From assembly GCA_964524185.1 (NCBI GenBank), contig CAZGCI010000045.1:1-31174 (forward strand): a stretch of 31,174 nucleotides of DNA. The letters run 5' to 3'. This document shows positions 30,916 through 31,174 of the stretch, one piece after another; the stretch's first letter is position 1; every line of letters starts with the position of its first letter. Made by a program: the position numbers and the translations under genes. A model generated the notes under the pieces. The model was not told the DNA's origin, made no database searches, and was given only the letters and a program-made list of their open reading frames with translations. The DNA is from Thiohalocapsa sp964524185. Its GTDB lineage: Bacteria > Pseudomonadota > Gammaproteobacteria > Chromatiales > Chromatiaceae.

Positions 30916-31174
30916 CGTCACCGCCTTCACCTCGGCCAACAGGTCACCAAACTTGCCGTAGTTGACCTTGACGCCGTCGTCGAGGTCGAGGGCGATGCGC
31001 TGGTCGGCGTAGTGGCGCAGTTGTTCGTCAAAGCGGCGCAGTTCGTCGAGTTGTTTGCCGAGCTTGTCGCGCTCCTTTTGCAGGCGCTTGGCCTGGGCGC
31101 CGCTGCTGGCGGCTTCGATCGCTGCCGGCCATGGAGAGCGAAGCGAAGGCCGGTAGTCCCCGGTAGGCGTAGGC
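30907..31174 (-). CDS. pglX: BREX type 1 adenine-specific methyltransferase PglX, C-terminal end only
   Basis: The last 88 or so residues of a gene that continues beyond the right edge. The readable end, IEAASSGAQAKRLQKERD, a coiled segment, then RHYADQRIALDLDDGVKVN and YGKFGDLLAEVKAVTGK, is the conserved C-terminus of PglX, the N6-adenine methyltransferase that marks host DNA in BREX. Its last codons (GGG AAG TGA) are formed by the octamer array at 30885-30915, so the repeat supplies the stop. Upstream of IEAAS the translation (PTPTGDYRPSLRSPWP) is low-complexity and coincides with a possible dispersed repeat. The methyltransferase motifs lie outside the window. Confidence 0.88.
   Translation of the reverse strand, partial: PTPTGDYRPSLRSPWPAAIEAASSGAQAKRLQKERDKLGKQLDELRRFDEQLRHYADQRIALDLDDGVKVNYGKFGDLLAEVKAVTGK
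31125..31174. repeat. Possible dispersed palindromic repeat within the pglX coding region
   Basis: CCGGCC (31125-31130) and GGCCGG (31148-31153) frame GAGAGCGAAGCGAA, followed by GTAGTCCCCGGTAGGCG to the window edge. The region reads through in several frames on both strands, as coding-compatible palindromic repeats do. It resembles short dispersed repeats I have seen in other proteobacterial genomes, but only one, incomplete, copy is present here. Confidence 0.3.

Overview
The window is GC-rich chromosomal DNA from a gammaproteobacterium. The gene order aroA-cmk-rpsA-ihfB, a YaiL-type DUF2058 protein and the overall protein similarity support this. A V-type ATPase a-subunit, an octaheme tetrathionate-reductase-family cytochrome and a BREX island are compatible with a sulfur-metabolising lineage such as the Chromatiales, but that placement is inference.

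Layout. Bases 1-6500 hold unconnected single genes: V-type ATPase subunit I, an MsbA-related ABC exporter, a DUF465 protein, a lone Skp/OmpH-like periplasmic protein and YaiL. Bases 6500-12950 hold a stand-alone dihydrolipoyl-dehydrogenase-like flavoprotein facing the conserved aroA-cmk-rpsA-ihfB block. Bases 13000-16510 are a tightly overlapping phnD-phnC-phnE-phnE import operon with a PHO-box-like site in front. Bases 16600-19805 (minus strand) carry a PlsC-type acyltransferase and a two-gene redox module: a membrane-anchored octaheme cytochrome c and a cytochrome b561-type subunit. Bases 20275-23955 (plus strand) carry a DUF255/YyaL protein, proline iminopeptidase and D-aminoacyl-tRNA deacylase. 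A small HMA-like protein follows on the minus strand.

From 24943 to the right edge is a type 1 BREX phage-defence operon on the minus strand, read as pglX (3' end only), vapB, vapC, pglZ, a four-helix-bundle gene, brxL. It has been modified twice. A VapBC toxin-antitoxin pair sits between pglX and pglZ and is translationally abutted to pglZ. A cassette of about 440 bp fills the whole space between the pglZ stop and the brxL start. It consists of a gene of the family encoded by 23S rRNA intervening sequences, bracketed by two inverted arrays of five 7-base units (GTGNNGA). The array supplies the ribosome-binding site and start codon of the cassette gene and leaves brxL with no Shine-Dalgarno sequence. 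A second inverted pair of arrays, with 8-base units and no gene between them, lies at the pglX stop and looks like an empty relative. This is the most unusual part of the window.

Other non-coding structure includes a hairpin repeat present twice, each time between convergent genes; an 80-bp palindromic unit near 4.9 kb; hairpins in the rpsA leader and the rpsA-ihfB gap; and a short reading frame with a strong ribosome-binding site upstream of aroA.
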